Below, piece by piece: positions 37,340-47,158 of a DNA stretch of 64,000 nt (position 1 is its first letter; each line of letters begins with the position of its first letter). Source of the DNA: Scytonema hofmannii PCC 7110 (lineage in GTDB: Bacteria; Cyanobacteriota; Cyanobacteriia; Cyanobacteriales; Nostocaceae); contig NZ_KQ976354.1 in the NCBI RefSeq assembly GCF_000346485.2, positions 9,816,341 to 9,880,340 on the forward strand, in the 5' to 3' direction. Below the pieces are notes generated by a model. The model had not been told where the DNA came from, made no database searches, and worked only from the letters and a program-made list of their open reading frames with translations. The translations under genes were made by a program, and so were the position numbers.

Positions 37340-37407
37340 AAAATACAAGTCAGTTCCATAAGCTCCATAATTAATTAAGATCGCATAAATTACCACTTGT
37401 TATCACC

Positions 37408-37719
37408 ATGTCACACATATCTCAACCACGACGTACCTTATCCCGCAAACCTATATCGCCAGAAGAACAAGCCCGCCGTCAACAACACCGCGACTCATTG
37501 GCTGCACGGTGTCGTGTAGTTTTTGAACGAGTACGCCCAAGTTTGATAGAAGAGCATCGCAACTGGTATATTGCGATCGATCCTGACACAGAACAATACA
37601 TTATCGATCCAACTTTTAATGGAATTGTAAAAAAAGTTGTGGAAGCATATGGTTATGGCAATGAACCAAAACTAACGGCGTTCCGCCTTAACGATACAGG
37701 TTATTGTGGCAGAATATGA
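37408..37719 (+). CDS. Conserved hypothetical protein, partner of retropepsin-like gene
   Basis: The 103-residue product has a basic, polar N-terminus (PEEQARRQQHRDSLAARCR) and a compact end (NWYIAIDPDTEQYIIDPTF). Its stop overlaps the next gene's ATG (ATGA), so the two are translationally coupled. Function unknown. The tight pairing with a retropepsin-like protein suggests a two-gene module. Confidence 0.65.
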   Translation: MSHISQPRRTLSRKPISPEEQARRQQHRDSLAARCRVVFERVRPSLIEEHRNWYIAIDPDTEQYIIDPTFNGIVKKVVEAYGYGNEPKLTAFRLNDTGYCGRI

Positions 37720-38096
37720 TCGAAGGGCGATTTGGCGATAATCAAGAGTTATTTTTTGAGATTCAGTTTGTTACCGCTAATAATGAATTTTTTTTTGTAG
37801 AAGCTTTGTTTGATACTGGATTTACTGATGGTTGGTTAGCCATTAATAAACAAGACTTAGAAGCTTTGGATTGGGCTTTAATGGTTTTGCAATTTGAGAT
37901 GCAAACAGCACGAGGCTCGGCAAAATTCGATATCTACTCAGGCAAAATTATCATTGATGGTGTAGAGGTTTCTATTCCCGTTCATGTTGGAGAGAATCTT
38001 CCTGATACTATTGTAGGTTCTCATTGGCTGGATATTATGCGATTGATTGCTGACAAACCAGCTGGAATATTAACACTTGAGATTGTGTCATCTTAG
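37716..38096 (+). CDS. Retropepsin-like aspartic protease domain protein
   Basis: The 126-residue protein starts at the ATG at 37716, overlapping the previous stop by 4 bases; an upstream GTG at 37704 is less likely. FVEALFDTGFTDGWLAI carries the DTG catalytic triplet of retropepsin-type aspartic proteases, and the second half (GKIIIDGVEVSIPVHVG, DTIVGSHWLDIM) has the hydrophobic strands of that fold. Such single-domain proteins would act as dimers. Substrate unknown. Confidence 0.72.
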   Translation: MIEGRFGDNQELFFEIQFVTANNEFFFVEALFDTGFTDGWLAINKQDLEALDWALMVLQFEMQTARGSAKFDIYSGKIIIDGVEVSIPVHVGENLPDTIVGSHWLDIMRLIADKPAGILTLEIVSS

Positions 38097-38165
38097 AGGT
38101 CATTTATAAAGTAAATTTTAAATTGCTAAATGTATTGTATTGGTTGGGTATAACGAAATGACACC

Positions 38166-38302
38166 TAATAATTTGATGAAATGTTAGGGTTTTCAATCAT
38201 TTGATGAAATGTTGGGTTTTTCAATCATTTGATAAAATGTTGGGTTCTTCAATCATTTGATAAAATGTTGGGTTCTTCAATCATTTGATAAAATGTTGGG
38301 TT
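38166..38302 (+). repeat. 28-bp tandem repeat (four full copies)
   Basis: TTGGGTTCTTCAATCATTTG plus ATAAAATG repeats at 38184, 38212, 38240 and 38268 with a partial copy on each side; the last two copies are identical. No spacers, so it is not CRISPR. The GTGGGGCGGGTGTCCTCGCC palindrome follows at 38330-38352. Confidence 0.9.
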
Positions 38303-38374
38303 TCGTTCCTCAACCCAACCTACAGTTGTGGGGCGGGTGTCCTCGCCCGCCCTTTTGTGTAATTCAATGCCTAT

Positions 38375-39460
38375 TTATTTCCTTTCTGGATGAGCTTTTT
38401 CTTCTTGTGAGGGAGTACCCATTTGGTTAATTGTGGCAATAAGCTGATACATTCGCCCTAAGTCTCTTTGGTTGAAGTATAAAACAAGGCGGGGTAGGTT
38501 AAAGGTTTCATCCTGTGCTTCTTGGGGTAATGCTTGGCTTTTTTCTATCCGTTCCTTAACCAAAATGTCGCTAAACTTAGCATTGAGTTGTTCTACCTCA
38601 GCATCAGATAATTCTGACTTAAGACGGATGACTAAGCGATCGCCCACATAACGACTGGAGTGATACACTTGGAAAAAGCCAGTAATTGCGTTACATGCGA
38701 CATCCAAATCGTCTGTTACCGTGTAAAGACTAGGATCGTCAGGGCTAACCAAACCTTTTTTTACCAGCTGTTCGTTGATGTATTCGCTCCAAGACCGCCA
38801 GTAATCGCCCCCTGGAAAGTCAATTAAAACCACTGGTACGGGACCAAACTTTCCTGTCTGACTCAAAGTCATACATTCAAAAGCTTCGTCTTGGGTGCCA
38901 AAACCACCAGGAAAGAGGGCAACAGCATCGCTTTCTTTGAGCAGAAATAGCTTGCGAGTGAAAAAATACTTAAAGTGAATGAGTTTTGGATCTCCCTCAA
39001 TAACTGGGTTTGCTGTTTGCTCAAACGGTAGTTGAATGTTTAGACCAAAAGAATTTTCTCTTCCTGCACCTTCATTCCCGGCTTGCATGATTCCACCACC
39101 ACCACCCGTCATAACCATGAATCCCAATTCAGAAACACGGCGAGCAAAATCATATGCCATGCGGTATTCCGGGCTTTCTGACGATAAACGCGCCGAACCA
39201 AAGATTGTGACTTTCCGAACGTGTCGGTAAGCATAAAAAAGTTCAAAACCACGTTCCATATCAGCTAAGGCAGCTGATAATATTTTCCAATCGAGGCGAT
39301 CGATTTCACTCTTTGCCAAATGCACTATGGTAGATAGTGCTTGCATAACATACTGCCGATTTTTTGATGTCGGTAAGTGTTCAAATAATTCAGCGAGATC
39401 CGCTTGGAGAGAATTTAATGTATCTAACGACTCAGATGACGTCATGAGAAATTTCGCCAA
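38375..39460 (-). CDS. LOG-family (TIGR00730) protein
   Basis: The 361-residue protein has the lysine-decarboxylase-like Rossmann core with VMTGGGGGIMQAGNEGA and LFPGGFGTQDEAFE (PGGxGTxxE), the signature of LOG cytokinin-nucleotide phosphoribohydrolases. It is longer than LOG proteins, with an N-terminal helical region and a C-terminal extension usual for the cyanobacterial long form, so it may hydrolyse a different nucleotide. ATG at 39460; a second ATG at 39445. Confidence 0.85.
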   Translation of the reverse strand: MAKFLMTSSESLDTLNSLQADLAELFEHLPTSKNRQYVMQALSTIVHLAKSEIDRLDWKILSAALADMERGFELFYAYRHVRKVTIFGSARLSSESPEYRMAYDFARRVSELGFMVMTGGGGGIMQAGNEGAGRENSFGLNIQLPFEQTANPVIEGDPKLIHFKYFFTRKLFLLKESDAVALFPGGFGTQDEAFECMTLSQTGKFGPVPVVLIDFPGGDYWRSWSEYINEQLVKKGLVSPDDPSLYTVTDDLDVACNAITGFFQVYHSSRYVGDRLVIRLKSELSDAEVEQLNAKFSDILVKERIEKSQALPQEAQDETFNLPRLVLYFNQRDLGRMYQLIATINQMGTPSQEEKAHPERK

Positions 39461-39883
39461 AATGGCTTTATATTTTAGACTAAATTGATGTGGAATAAAA
39501 AATAGTTCCTATTTACTTTAGTTTAAAGCTGACAAGTTACGTATAGGGTACAAGCCCCTAAATTGATTGATGGAAAAAAAGAAATAGATTCATTATTCAA
39601 ATCTCCTACTTTTAAGTATAGAAATTAACTGGTCACTGGTCACTGGTCACTGGTCACTGATTAGTTGATTTTGTCGCAAATTGCAGTATAATATACAGAA
39701 TTGAAAAAGCGCCTCCAGCTACCATAGTGTCGGCGCTAATATTAAAAAATAATTAACATTACGGAATCAGCCAGTTTTATTGAGAGGTGCAGTGTAATGC
39801 TACCTCTCTAGGTTGTTTGCGTAACTTTACTTTATGTTTGAGAACGCGAAGTTCAAAGCAAGCGACCTGTTGTTGCTAGCGCC
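39461..39883. other. 423-bp spacer with STRR and terminator-like hairpin
   Basis: GGTCACT heptamers at 39631-39660. A hairpin at 39782-39808 (GAGAGGT/ACCTCTC) lies downstream of trxA on its strand and is followed there by AATAAAA, so it may terminate trxA. No gene is seen. Confidence 0.55.
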
Positions 39884-40207
39884 TTAAAGATATTTCTCCA
39901 AAGTGTTAGCCAATGTAGTTTTAGGAACAGCACCGACGACCATATCAACTTTCTGCCCACCCTTAAAAATCATAAGGGTGGGAATGCTGCGGATGCCGTA
40001 TTGACTGGCAACATTAGGATTTTCATCGGTATTCACTTTGACTACCTTCAATAGATCCCCGTATTGGCTGGCGATCTCATCTACAACAGGGGCAACCATG
40101 CGACAGGGTCCGCACCAAGGTGCCCAAAAGTCAACTAGAACAGGAACCTCGCTATCTAGGACTTCCTGTTTGAAGGTAGAGTCTGTAACTTGTGCGGCTG
40201 CTGACAT
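39884..40207 (-). CDS. trxA: Thioredoxin
   Basis: The 107-residue m-type thioredoxin has the WCGPC redox motif in [15 protein letters not shown], the cis-Pro in [11 protein letters not shown], and the normal length. It reduces disulfides in Calvin-cycle and other enzymes, accepting electrons from ferredoxin- or NADPH-thioredoxin reductase. Monocistronic, it lies about 340 bp from guaB3 on the same strand. Confidence 0.95.
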   Translation of the reverse strand: MSAAAQVTDSTFKQEVLDSEVPVLVDFWAPWCGPCRMVAPVVDEIASQYGDLLKVVKVNTDENPNVASQYGIRSIPTLMIFKGGQKVDMVVGAVPKTTLANTLEKYL

Positions 40208-40545
40208 GCCTAAAGACCTTTGCCTATCTTATATTTGAGTTTGCTGAAAATTCTACCATAGCAAAAACCTCTGCAATGGAATGTGCTGTGTACTTTTGCT
40301 TATAGCAGTAAAACTTCATCTAAAAGCCTCATAAGGAACCGCCCGAACGTTAGTCCGGGCGGAGTGTGGTGTGAGGAGTGAACGGAAACATGCGTCTCCG
40401 CTATTTCTATTCTAGGCGACATATGGGATTTTTCCAGATGCAGTTTGAAATTTGGTTGGTGGATAGTGGATAGTGGATAGTGGATAGTGGATAGTGGATA
40501 CCATTTATAGTACGAATCTACTAACAACTAACAACTATCCAAGAT
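40208..40545 (-). repeat. Spacer between guaB3 and trxA with STRR
   Basis: GTGGATA heptamers (40457-40500) sit near guaB3, with a CGCCCGAACGTTAGTCCGGGCG imperfect palindrome at 40341-40362. The part next to trxA (40210-40300) presumably carries its promoter. Confidence 0.65.
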
Positions 40546-41709
40546 TTATTTACCCATACCCAGTTGCTGGGCTTTCTGATACACTTTACCTTCAGTTAAC
40601 AGAGAAGGAGCAATGACCACATCTACTTGCTGCATTTCTTTAATATTTTTGGCTCCTAATGTACCCATGCTAGTCTTTAATGCTCCTAAAAGATTGTGAG
40701 TCCCATCATCTAATTGTGCGGGTCCTCGGAGAATCTGTTCTAAACTACCAGTATTACCCACTTTGATGCGCGTACCGCGAGGTAGCACTGGGCTGGGTGT
40801 CGCCATTCCCCAATGATACCCCCGCCCTGGAGCTTCAGCAGATCTGGCAAAGGGAGAACCAATCATAACTCCATCTGCACCACAGGCAATACATTTACAG
40901 ATGTCGCCACCAGTGATTAAACCACCATCAGCAATGACAGGTACATATTTGCCTGTTTCCTGATAGTAATCGTCACGGGCAGCCGCACAGTCTGCGACTG
41001 CAGTTGCTTGAGGAATACCCACACCCAAAACACCGCGAGAAGTACAAGCAGCACCAGGACCAATTCCCACTAGTACTGCGGCGGCTCCTGCTTTCATCAA
41101 ATTCAGGGTAACATCGTAAGTGACACAGTTCCCCACAATCACGGGTATTGGCATTTCCTGACAGAATTTAGCCAAGTCTAGTGGAATAATCGAATCAGGA
41201 GACAGGTGTGCAGTTGAAACAACTGTTGCTTGCACGAAAAAGAGATCTGCTCCAGCTTGGGCAACAATAGAACCGTATTTGCTAGCCCCCACTGGTGTAG
41301 CACTCACAGCTGCAATGCCGCCTTGTTCTTTAATTTCCTTGATTCGTCGTTCTACGAGTTCCGGTTTAATGGGTTCGGCATACAATTCTTGCATTAAAGG
41401 AACAAATTCCTCTTTACCAACCGTTGCAATGCGGTCTAAAATTGGCTCTGGATCGGCGTAGCGAGTTTGGATACCTTCCAAATTGAGGACTCCTAATGCT
41501 CCTAACTGTGACAAAAGCACAGCCATGCGAACGTCTACTACGCTATCCATTGCACTAGCAATAATTGGGATTTCTCGCTCAAGATTGCCAATGCTCCAAC
41601 TTGTGTCTGCCAAACTTGGATCGAGTGTTCTCCTACCGGGAACAAGTGCAATTTCATCTATACCGTAGGCTCTGCGAGCTACCTTTCCTCGCCCAATTTG
41701 AATATCCAC
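40546..41709 (-). CDS. guaB3: GuaB3 family IMP dehydrogenase-related protein
   Basis: The 387-residue protein has a TIM-barrel IMPDH fold without the CBS domains. Phosphate and catalytic loops are visible: VLVGIGPGAACTSRGVLGVG (catalytic Cys in GAACTS), PVIADGGLITGGDICKCIACG, and PRGTRIKVGNTGSLEQIL. The N-terminal segment VARRAYGIDEIALVPGRRTLDP is typical of GuaB3. Cyanobacterial GuaB3 has been shown to oxidise IMP to XMP. It is divergent from mutS2. Confidence 0.93.
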   Translation of the reverse strand: MDIQIGRGKVARRAYGIDEIALVPGRRTLDPSLADTSWSIGNLEREIPIIASAMDSVVDVRMAVLLSQLGALGVLNLEGIQTRYADPEPILDRIATVGKEEFVPLMQELYAEPIKPELVERRIKEIKEQGGIAAVSATPVGASKYGSIVAQAGADLFFVQATVVSTAHLSPDSIIPLDLAKFCQEMPIPVIVGNCVTYDVTLNLMKAGAAAVLVGIGPGAACTSRGVLGVGIPQATAVADCAAARDDYYQETGKYVPVIADGGLITGGDICKCIACGADGVMIGSPFARSAEAPGRGYHWGMATPSPVLPRGTRIKVGNTGSLEQILRGPAQLDDGTHNLLGALKTSMGTLGAKNIKEMQQVDVVIAPSLLTEGKVYQKAQQLGMGK

Positions 41710-42008
41710 GCTCTTTATGTTCCCAAATCTATTTAAGATAGGGTATCAAAATTACAGGGAAGTTGCAGGGATTTTTCTCTCAGACACTTTTGTAAACTAA
41801 ATATTACAAGAATATTACAAATCGGAGATCTCGTACCCCATTACACCCCTATTTGAGCCACAATAGATTTGTTATACCATTTTGGATTTTAGATTTTAGA
41901 TTTTGGATTGAGAAAGTCTTACCTAGACTTAATCTCAACCAATTATCTGTCTGAGTTTTTTCAATTTGGTATTACTATCAACTTATATTTCATTCAGATT
42001 AGCAGCCC
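41710..42008. other. Divergent guaB3/mutS2 spacer with STRR
   Basis: About 300 bp containing a TTTTAGA/TTTTGGA heptamer run at 41880-41910, the same unit as in the tRNA intron. No gene is seen. Confidence 0.7.
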
Positions 42009-44378
42009 TTGATCCAGTCTGAAACGTTAGAACTACTCGAATGGTCTCGCCTCTGCCAGCATTTGTCTACCTTCGCAGCGACAAAGTTGGGAGTTATTGC
42101 CGCACGTCAAACTATAATTCCTGAGTCTCAAGCCCAAAGCGAGCAGTTACTAGCTCAAACGAAGGAAGTCTATGAACTGGAAAGCCGTCTGAATGCTGGA
42201 CTCTCATTTGATGGAATTCAAGATATTGGCGATTCTCTAGAACGTGCTGAACTGCAAGGAATTTTGGCAGGGGACGAATTATTAGCTGTTGCCACGACTT
42301 TAGCTGGTGCTAGAAATCTACGCCGTGTTATCGACAATCATCCAGATTTGTTGATACTTAATGAACTGGTAGCCGATTTACGAACTTACCCAGAATTAGA
42401 GCAAGAAATTCACAGATGTATTGATGAAAGAGGACAAGTTGCTGACCGAGCTAGCCAAAAACTTGATGAAATTCGTACTTCTTTGCGGCAATTACGCGGT
42501 CAGATTATTCAAAAATTGCAAAATATTATACAAGCAAAATCTAGTGCCGTTCAAGAACAGGTTATTACACAAAGGAGCGATCGCTTTGTTATCCCTGTAA
42601 AAGCACCTCAGAAAGATGCCATACCGGGAATTGTTCACGATACCTCAAGCAGTGGCGCAACATTGTACGTAGAACCAAATTCCGTAGTGCCAATGGGCAA
42701 CCAACTGCGGCAATTATTGAGGAGAGAACAAGTAGAAGAAGAATCTGTTCGCAGTATTTTAACTCAACAGGTAGCAGAAGTCAAACCAGACTTGGAAAAA
42801 CTTTTGGCAATTGCAACCACCTTAGACCTCGCTGTTGCCAAATCGCGCTATAGTTTCTGGCTAAAAGCAAATCCTCCCCGGTTTATCAATTTCCAAGAAA
42901 AAGACAGCATTACTTTGCGGCAGTTACACCATCCACTTCTGGTGTGGCAGCATCAACACGAACAGGGGTATGCTGTCATTCCCGTTGATTTGTTAATTCA
43001 GCCGGAAATTCGGGTAGTGACTATCACAGGACCAAACACTGGAGGTAAAACAGTCACCCTGAAAACCCTGGGTTTAGCAGCATTGATGGCAAAAGTCGGT
43101 TTGTTTATACCAGCTCGCGAACCAGTAGAAATACCTTGGTTTCAACAGATACTGGCAGATATTGGTGACGAACAGTCGCTGCAACAAAATTTGTCCACCT
43201 TTTCTGGGCATATCCGCCGCATTAGTCGGGTGTTGGAAGCATTGGATACCAATTCCCTAGTCTTACTAGACGAAGTCGGGGCGGGAACAGATCCAGCCGA
43301 AGGAAGTGCGTTAGCGATCGCATTGTTACAATATTTGGCAGACAATGCACTGCTGACTATTGCTACCACTCACTTTGGCGAACTGAAAGCTCTGAAATAC
43401 CAAGACGATCGGTTTGAAAATGCTTCTGTAGAATTTGATGAAAGTACACTTTCACCAACCTACCGTCTTCTTTGGGGAATACCGGGACGCTCTAATGCTT
43501 TAGCGATCGCTCAACGCCTAGGATTAAAACAAGAAGTTGTGGAACAAGCAAAAACACAACTTGGAGGAGCGACTGACGAAGTTAACCAAGTCATTGCTGG
43601 TTTGGAAGCACAACGCCGCCGTCAGGAAACCAAAGCCGCCCAAGCGCAAGATTTGTTACAGCAAGCAGAACGTTTATACAAAGAAGTCTCTGACAAAGCG
43701 CGGAATCTAGAGGAAAGAGAACAGGCATTGCGTGCTTCACAAGAGGTAGCAGTCAAAGAGACAATTGCTCAAGCAAGAGGTGAAATTGCCCAAGTCATTC
43801 GCCGCTTGCAGCAAGGAAAGCCGACAGCGCAAGATGCCCAGCAAGCAACAAATGCGTTGAATGAAATTACTGAGAAATACGCAAGCGCACCACCATCAAA
43901 ACCCAAAGTAGGATTTATTCCTAAAGTAGGCGATCGCATCCGCATACCCAAATTGGGGCAAACAGCAGAAGTATTAACTGCCCCCGATGACGATTCGGAG
44001 TTAACTGTCCGCTTTGGGATGATGAAGATGACGGTGAAATTGGAAGACGTGGAATCGCTGGATGGGCAAAAAGCCGAACCAGTCGCTAAACCGAAACCAG
44101 CACCAGCACCAACACCAACCCCGCAACCTGCCCCAGCCATTCGTACATCCAAAAATACAGTCGATATACGCGGACGCAGGGTGCCTGATGCGGAAATTAT
44201 TTTAGATAAAGCCATTTCAGAAGCTAACGGACCGATCTGGATTATTCACGGACATGGGACTGGTAAGTTGCGACAAGGCGTTCATGCCTTTTTGCAACAG
44301 CACCGACGAGTCAGCCGTTATGAAGCCGCCGAACAAACTGATGGAGGCACTGGGGTGACAGTTGCTTATGTCCAGTGA
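42009..44378 (+). CDS. mutS2: MutS2 family endonuclease/ATPase
   Basis: The 789-residue protein begins with TTG (IQSETLELLEWSRLCQHL). It has the MutS core and lever regions, Walker A GPNTGGKTVTLKTLG (about 337), Walker B LVLLDEVGAGTDPAEGSAL, a long coiled coil with KOW-like part (PKVGDRIRIPKLGQTAEVL), a Pro/Ala linker, and a C-terminal Smr nuclease domain (VDIRGRRVPDAE, IIHGHGTGKLRQGV). MutS2 suppresses recombination and rescues collided ribosomes in other bacteria. Its TGA stop is inside CCAGTGA repeats. Confidence 0.95.
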   Translation: MIQSETLELLEWSRLCQHLSTFAATKLGVIAARQTIIPESQAQSEQLLAQTKEVYELESRLNAGLSFDGIQDIGDSLERAELQGILAGDELLAVATTLAGARNLRRVIDNHPDLLILNELVADLRTYPELEQEIHRCIDERGQVADRASQKLDEIRTSLRQLRGQIIQKLQNIIQAKSSAVQEQVITQRSDRFVIPVKAPQKDAIPGIVHDTSSSGATLYVEPNSVVPMGNQLRQLLRREQVEEESVRSILTQQVAEVKPDLEKLLAIATTLDLAVAKSRYSFWLKANPPRFINFQEKDSITLRQLHHPLLVWQHQHEQGYAVIPVDLLIQPEIRVVTITGPNTGGKTVTLKTLGLAALMAKVGLFIPAREPVEIPWFQQILADIGDEQSLQQNLSTFSGHIRRISRVLEALDTNSLVLLDEVGAGTDPAEGSALAIALLQYLADNALLTIATTHFGELKALKYQDDRFENASVEFDESTLSPTYRLLWGIPGRSNALAIAQRLGLKQEVVEQAKTQLGGATDEVNQVIAGLEAQRRRQETKAAQAQDLLQQAERLYKEVSDKARNLEEREQALRASQEVAVKETIAQARGEIAQVIRRLQQGKPTAQDAQQATNALNEITEKYASAPPSKPKVGFIPKVGDRIRIPKLGQTAEVLTAPDDDSELTVRFGMMKMTVKLEDVESLDGQKAEPVAKPKPAPAPTPTPQPAPAIRTSKNTVDIRGRRVPDAEIILDKAISEANGPIWIIHGHGTGKLRQGVHAFLQQHRRVSRYEAAEQTDGGTGVTVAYVQ

Positions 44379-44410
44379 CCAGTGACCAGTGACCAGTGAC
44401 CAGTGACCAA
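44376..44410 (+). repeat. CCAGTGA STRR at the mutS2 end
   Basis: About five CCAGTGA units. The first TGA serves as the mutS2 stop codon. The remaining 220 bp to the next gene holds nothing recognisable. Confidence 0.85.
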
Positions 44411-44628
44411 GATAAAGTCATATTTTTTACAAAACTTATTACTTTATCTTATGGCTTTGTGAAAACAGATTTTCGTCATAGAGTAAAACAAAGACATTTG
44501 CTGTTGTCCAATAGTGATAGAAGCTGTAGCTGTCGTTGCAGCATATCCTGCAAGGAAACCATTCTTAGTCAAAAAAAGTCTGGTTTCAAAATGGGTAACA
44601 GCAACAGCCCCTACTAGCCCGATCACCT

Positions 44629-45240
44629 ATGCTGAAAGTTATGCACACTGCCGCCAATTCACCCACCCCAAATTCGCAGTGGGAGGATCTAATCAAGATT
44701 GGTGCCCCGAACTCCGTTCACTGGGATAATATCAAAACCCAGCTGGATTTGGTGCTGTTGGCGCTAGAAACTTTAACTGGCATTGGCTCAGAGGCAATGC
44801 TACAAGCGGCAGTTCAATTGGATTTAGAGTCAAGAGTGCCAGACCGAGTGGCGTTGTGGCGACTGAGACAGTCAAATCCACTACGTAAAGGTCAAGGAGG
44901 GCGAAAAAAACTAGATGTAGAAGAAGCTAGAGCACTTGTTCTCATTATTTGTTACTTAGCAAAACAGCACCAAGAATTGATCCGCCGTGCTGTTGGGCTG
45001 TTGGAACAAATGGCGGAAAACAATCGCGAACCACATCAGGCTGCTTTACTGGGAGATTACATTGATGCTTTCTGCAACACCTACCAAGATCGGATGGAGG
45101 AAAATGAAACAATCTCCACAGATGAACTAACCCACCTAGCTTTAAAACTTCTTATAGATGTACTTTTTTATAGTAGTCCCGGTGGGCATCGCCGTCTCTG
45201 GCTTGCACTTATAGACCGTTCCACAAAATTTGAGATTTAA
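44629..45240 (+). CDS. DUF3038 family protein
   Basis: The 203-residue helical protein (LDLVLLALETLTGIGSEAML, WRLRQSNPLRKGQGGRKKLD, EEARALVLIICYLAKQHQEL) matches the cyanobacteria-specific DUF3038 family. Function unknown. It is followed by a DUF4335 gene, and the two families are typically neighbours, so a joint role is likely. An upstream frame start is possible, but the ATG at 44629 is adopted. Confidence 0.78.
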   Translation: MLKVMHTAANSPTPNSQWEDLIKIGAPNSVHWDNIKTQLDLVLLALETLTGIGSEAMLQAAVQLDLESRVPDRVALWRLRQSNPLRKGQGGRKKLDVEEARALVLIICYLAKQHQELIRRAVGLLEQMAENNREPHQAALLGDYIDAFCNTYQDRMEENETISTDELTHLALKLLIDVLFYSSPGGHRRLWLALIDRSTKFEI

Positions 45241-45245
45241 GATTT

Positions 45246-45283
45246 GAAAAGTCAAAATCCAAAATCCAAAATCCAAAATTAAA
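45246..45283 (+). repeat. CCAAAAT STRR between DUF3038 and DUF4335
   Basis: A run of CCAAAAT heptamers, the same unit as in tocopherol cyclase, in the 67-bp spacer. Confidence 0.8.
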
Positions 45284-45307
45284 AATAACTTGCTTGCAGT
45301 TCCTGCC

Positions 45308-47020
45308 ATGCCTGTATCAAATCCTACAATCCGTCGGTATACACCGCCCACTTGCACTTTAGAAGTGTTGGCGCAAAGCTCGCCCTTGTCAAGGTGGATG
45401 GGTAAATCTGTCCTGAAGCAGCTGCGCTTCGAGCTTCGCTTTGACGATCCGCAACTTCCAGACGAAAGGAAAGTTGCCATTAGAGGCGATCGCGAACAAC
45501 TTGAAGCATTGTGTGTCGCGGTCACAAACTACGTTCAAGAATTCTTACAGATGTCTCCTGAAAGCTTTTGGGCAAATTTCTCATCAACGAGAGATATCAG
45601 CCAAGCATCTGATGAAACACTAGTGCCAGATTTTACTAGTTCTTCAACGGCGACTACCACAATCAACCCTTTGAACGATCGAATACCAAGGGGAGATATA
45701 TACATACAACCAAATAGCCATTTAACACACAGTTTGTTTCTTGGATCTCTAGCAAATCAAATATCTGGTGGAGTTGTTGAGTTAAGTTTACTACAATTGT
45801 TCGACTTGGCAACTGCCTTGGATGAGTACTCAACTGATGTCATGGCACTCCCAGACCTCAATTCTCGTTCTAGAGTATCCCCCATACCTGTTTGGGCTCC
45901 TGTTGCTGCAGTCTTAGCGATCGGTGTAGGTTTAGCACCCCTAACATGGCAGTATGCAAATAGTCTCCGACAAGAGCAGCAGACGGCTAGAAAATCCGAT
46001 GCGTCATCACAAACAATTGCTTTACAAGATTCTCCGCCCTCAAATTTGTCATCGCCTCTACCGACACTTAGCCCTTCAAACAATAATTTGTTAGCGCAGC
46101 CACTACCAAGCTTTGGCGCTAACTTTCCATTACCTCCATCTACCTCTGCTCCATCAGCCCAAACGTTCCCAGTCTTACCACCCACCCCAGGAGCATCTTC
46201 CTCTACTCAGATCCCTTCCATATCACTGGCACCCCCCACATCTACCTTCCCAACTTCTACTCAAGCTTCTCCTAACATTGCGGCTTTGCCCAAGGGCGCT
46301 TTACCATCTTCAGGGACATCACTCACTGTACCGAGTACAAAAATTCCCCCTTTTGCCTCCTTTCCACAAAACACTGCATCTTTTAATAAAACCCCCAGCC
46401 AAAGAATTACTCTTCAACCAAACGCGAAACAAAGCACCTTAACATCAACCTCTAGGGGTGAAGTTCCTGCTTTGTCACCCGATTTTAAGAATCCACCGAG
46501 CATACCCAATTCAGAACTTGGATCTTCTTCGAGTATCCCAGCAATTCCCGCACCTCTGCCCAACATACCTTCTAACTTATCCAGTGCTAGAGGGATAAAC
46601 TCTACCACAGGGGTTCCGCCACTCAATACCACGACTCCCAGTGATACTGACGCACTCGTTGCTAGATTGCGTCAAGGTCGCACAAAGAACAATGCACCTA
46701 CAGAGGTAGCAGCTAATAGTACAAACGACACGTTGTTTGATACATTACAGATCTCAGAAGCTAGAGAATTTTTGAAACAGCGATGGGAACCACCTAATGG
46801 TTTGAAGCAAGCAATAGAGTACAGTTTACTGGTGGGTGTAGATGGTACTATAGAAAGAATCATGCCTTTAGGAAAGGCAGCAAGGGATTTTGTTGACCGT
46901 ACTGGAATGCCTCTAATTGGTGAACCTTTTGTCTCTCCCAATAAGAGCGGACAATCTGTTAGAATTCGGGCAGTTTTTAGTCCTGATGGCAAGGTACAAA
47001 CTTTTCCTGAAAAAGAGTAA
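45308..47020 (+). CDS. DUF4335 family protein
   Basis: The 570-residue protein starts best at the ATG at 45308 (MPVSNPTIRRYTPPTCTLEV); a TTG at 45290 is the longer choice. The N-terminal domain (about 1-180) is the cyanobacterial DUF4335 domain with VLKQLRFELRFDDP. A membrane segment (about 205-225: VPVAAVLAIG-type, APVAAVLAIGVGLAPLTW) follows, then a long Pro/Ser/Thr-rich region (about 240-450) and a folded end (FLKQRWEPPNGLKQAIEYSL, VGVDGTIERIMPLG). Likely membrane-anchored. Function unknown; paired with DUF3038. Confidence 0.78.
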   Translation: MPVSNPTIRRYTPPTCTLEVLAQSSPLSRWMGKSVLKQLRFELRFDDPQLPDERKVAIRGDREQLEALCVAVTNYVQEFLQMSPESFWANFSSTRDISQASDETLVPDFTSSSTATTTINPLNDRIPRGDIYIQPNSHLTHSLFLGSLANQISGGVVELSLLQLFDLATALDEYSTDVMALPDLNSRSRVSPIPVWAPVAAVLAIGVGLAPLTWQYANSLRQEQQTARKSDASSQTIALQDSPPSNLSSPLPTLSPSNNNLLAQPLPSFGANFPLPPSTSAPSAQTFPVLPPTPGASSSTQIPSISLAPPTSTFPTSTQASPNIAALPKGALPSSGTSLTVPSTKIPPFASFPQNTASFNKTPSQRITLQPNAKQSTLTSTSRGEVPALSPDFKNPPSIPNSELGSSSSIPAIPAPLPNIPSNLSSARGINSTTGVPPLNTTTPSDTDALVARLRQGRTKNNAPTEVAANSTNDTLFDTLQISEAREFLKQRWEPPNGLKQAIEYSLLVGVDGTIERIMPLGKAARDFVDRTGMPLIGEPFVSPNKSGQSVRIRAVFSPDGKVQTFPEKE

Positions 47021-47097
47021 CTTGACAGCACCAGTTACTGAAGTAACACCATAACAACCACGTATAAAAAACAAGATAAATACAGCACTGAGAAAAA

Positions 47098-47130
47098 GAA
47101 ACCCGGTTTCGCACTTATTTACCGGGTTTC
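47098..47130 (+). terminator. Bidirectional terminator-like hairpin
   Basis: GAAACCCGGT/ACCGGGTTTC, a 10-bp stem with a 13-nt loop, lies between the convergent DUF4335 and ferredoxin genes. It has no strong T run. Confidence 0.6.
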
Positions 47131-47158
47131 TGAATTTGGTTTATCTTAACTGTATTGA

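Noticed and set aside
38166-38302. Possible CRISPR array
   Set aside because: Units are directly adjacent with no spacers and no cas genes are near.
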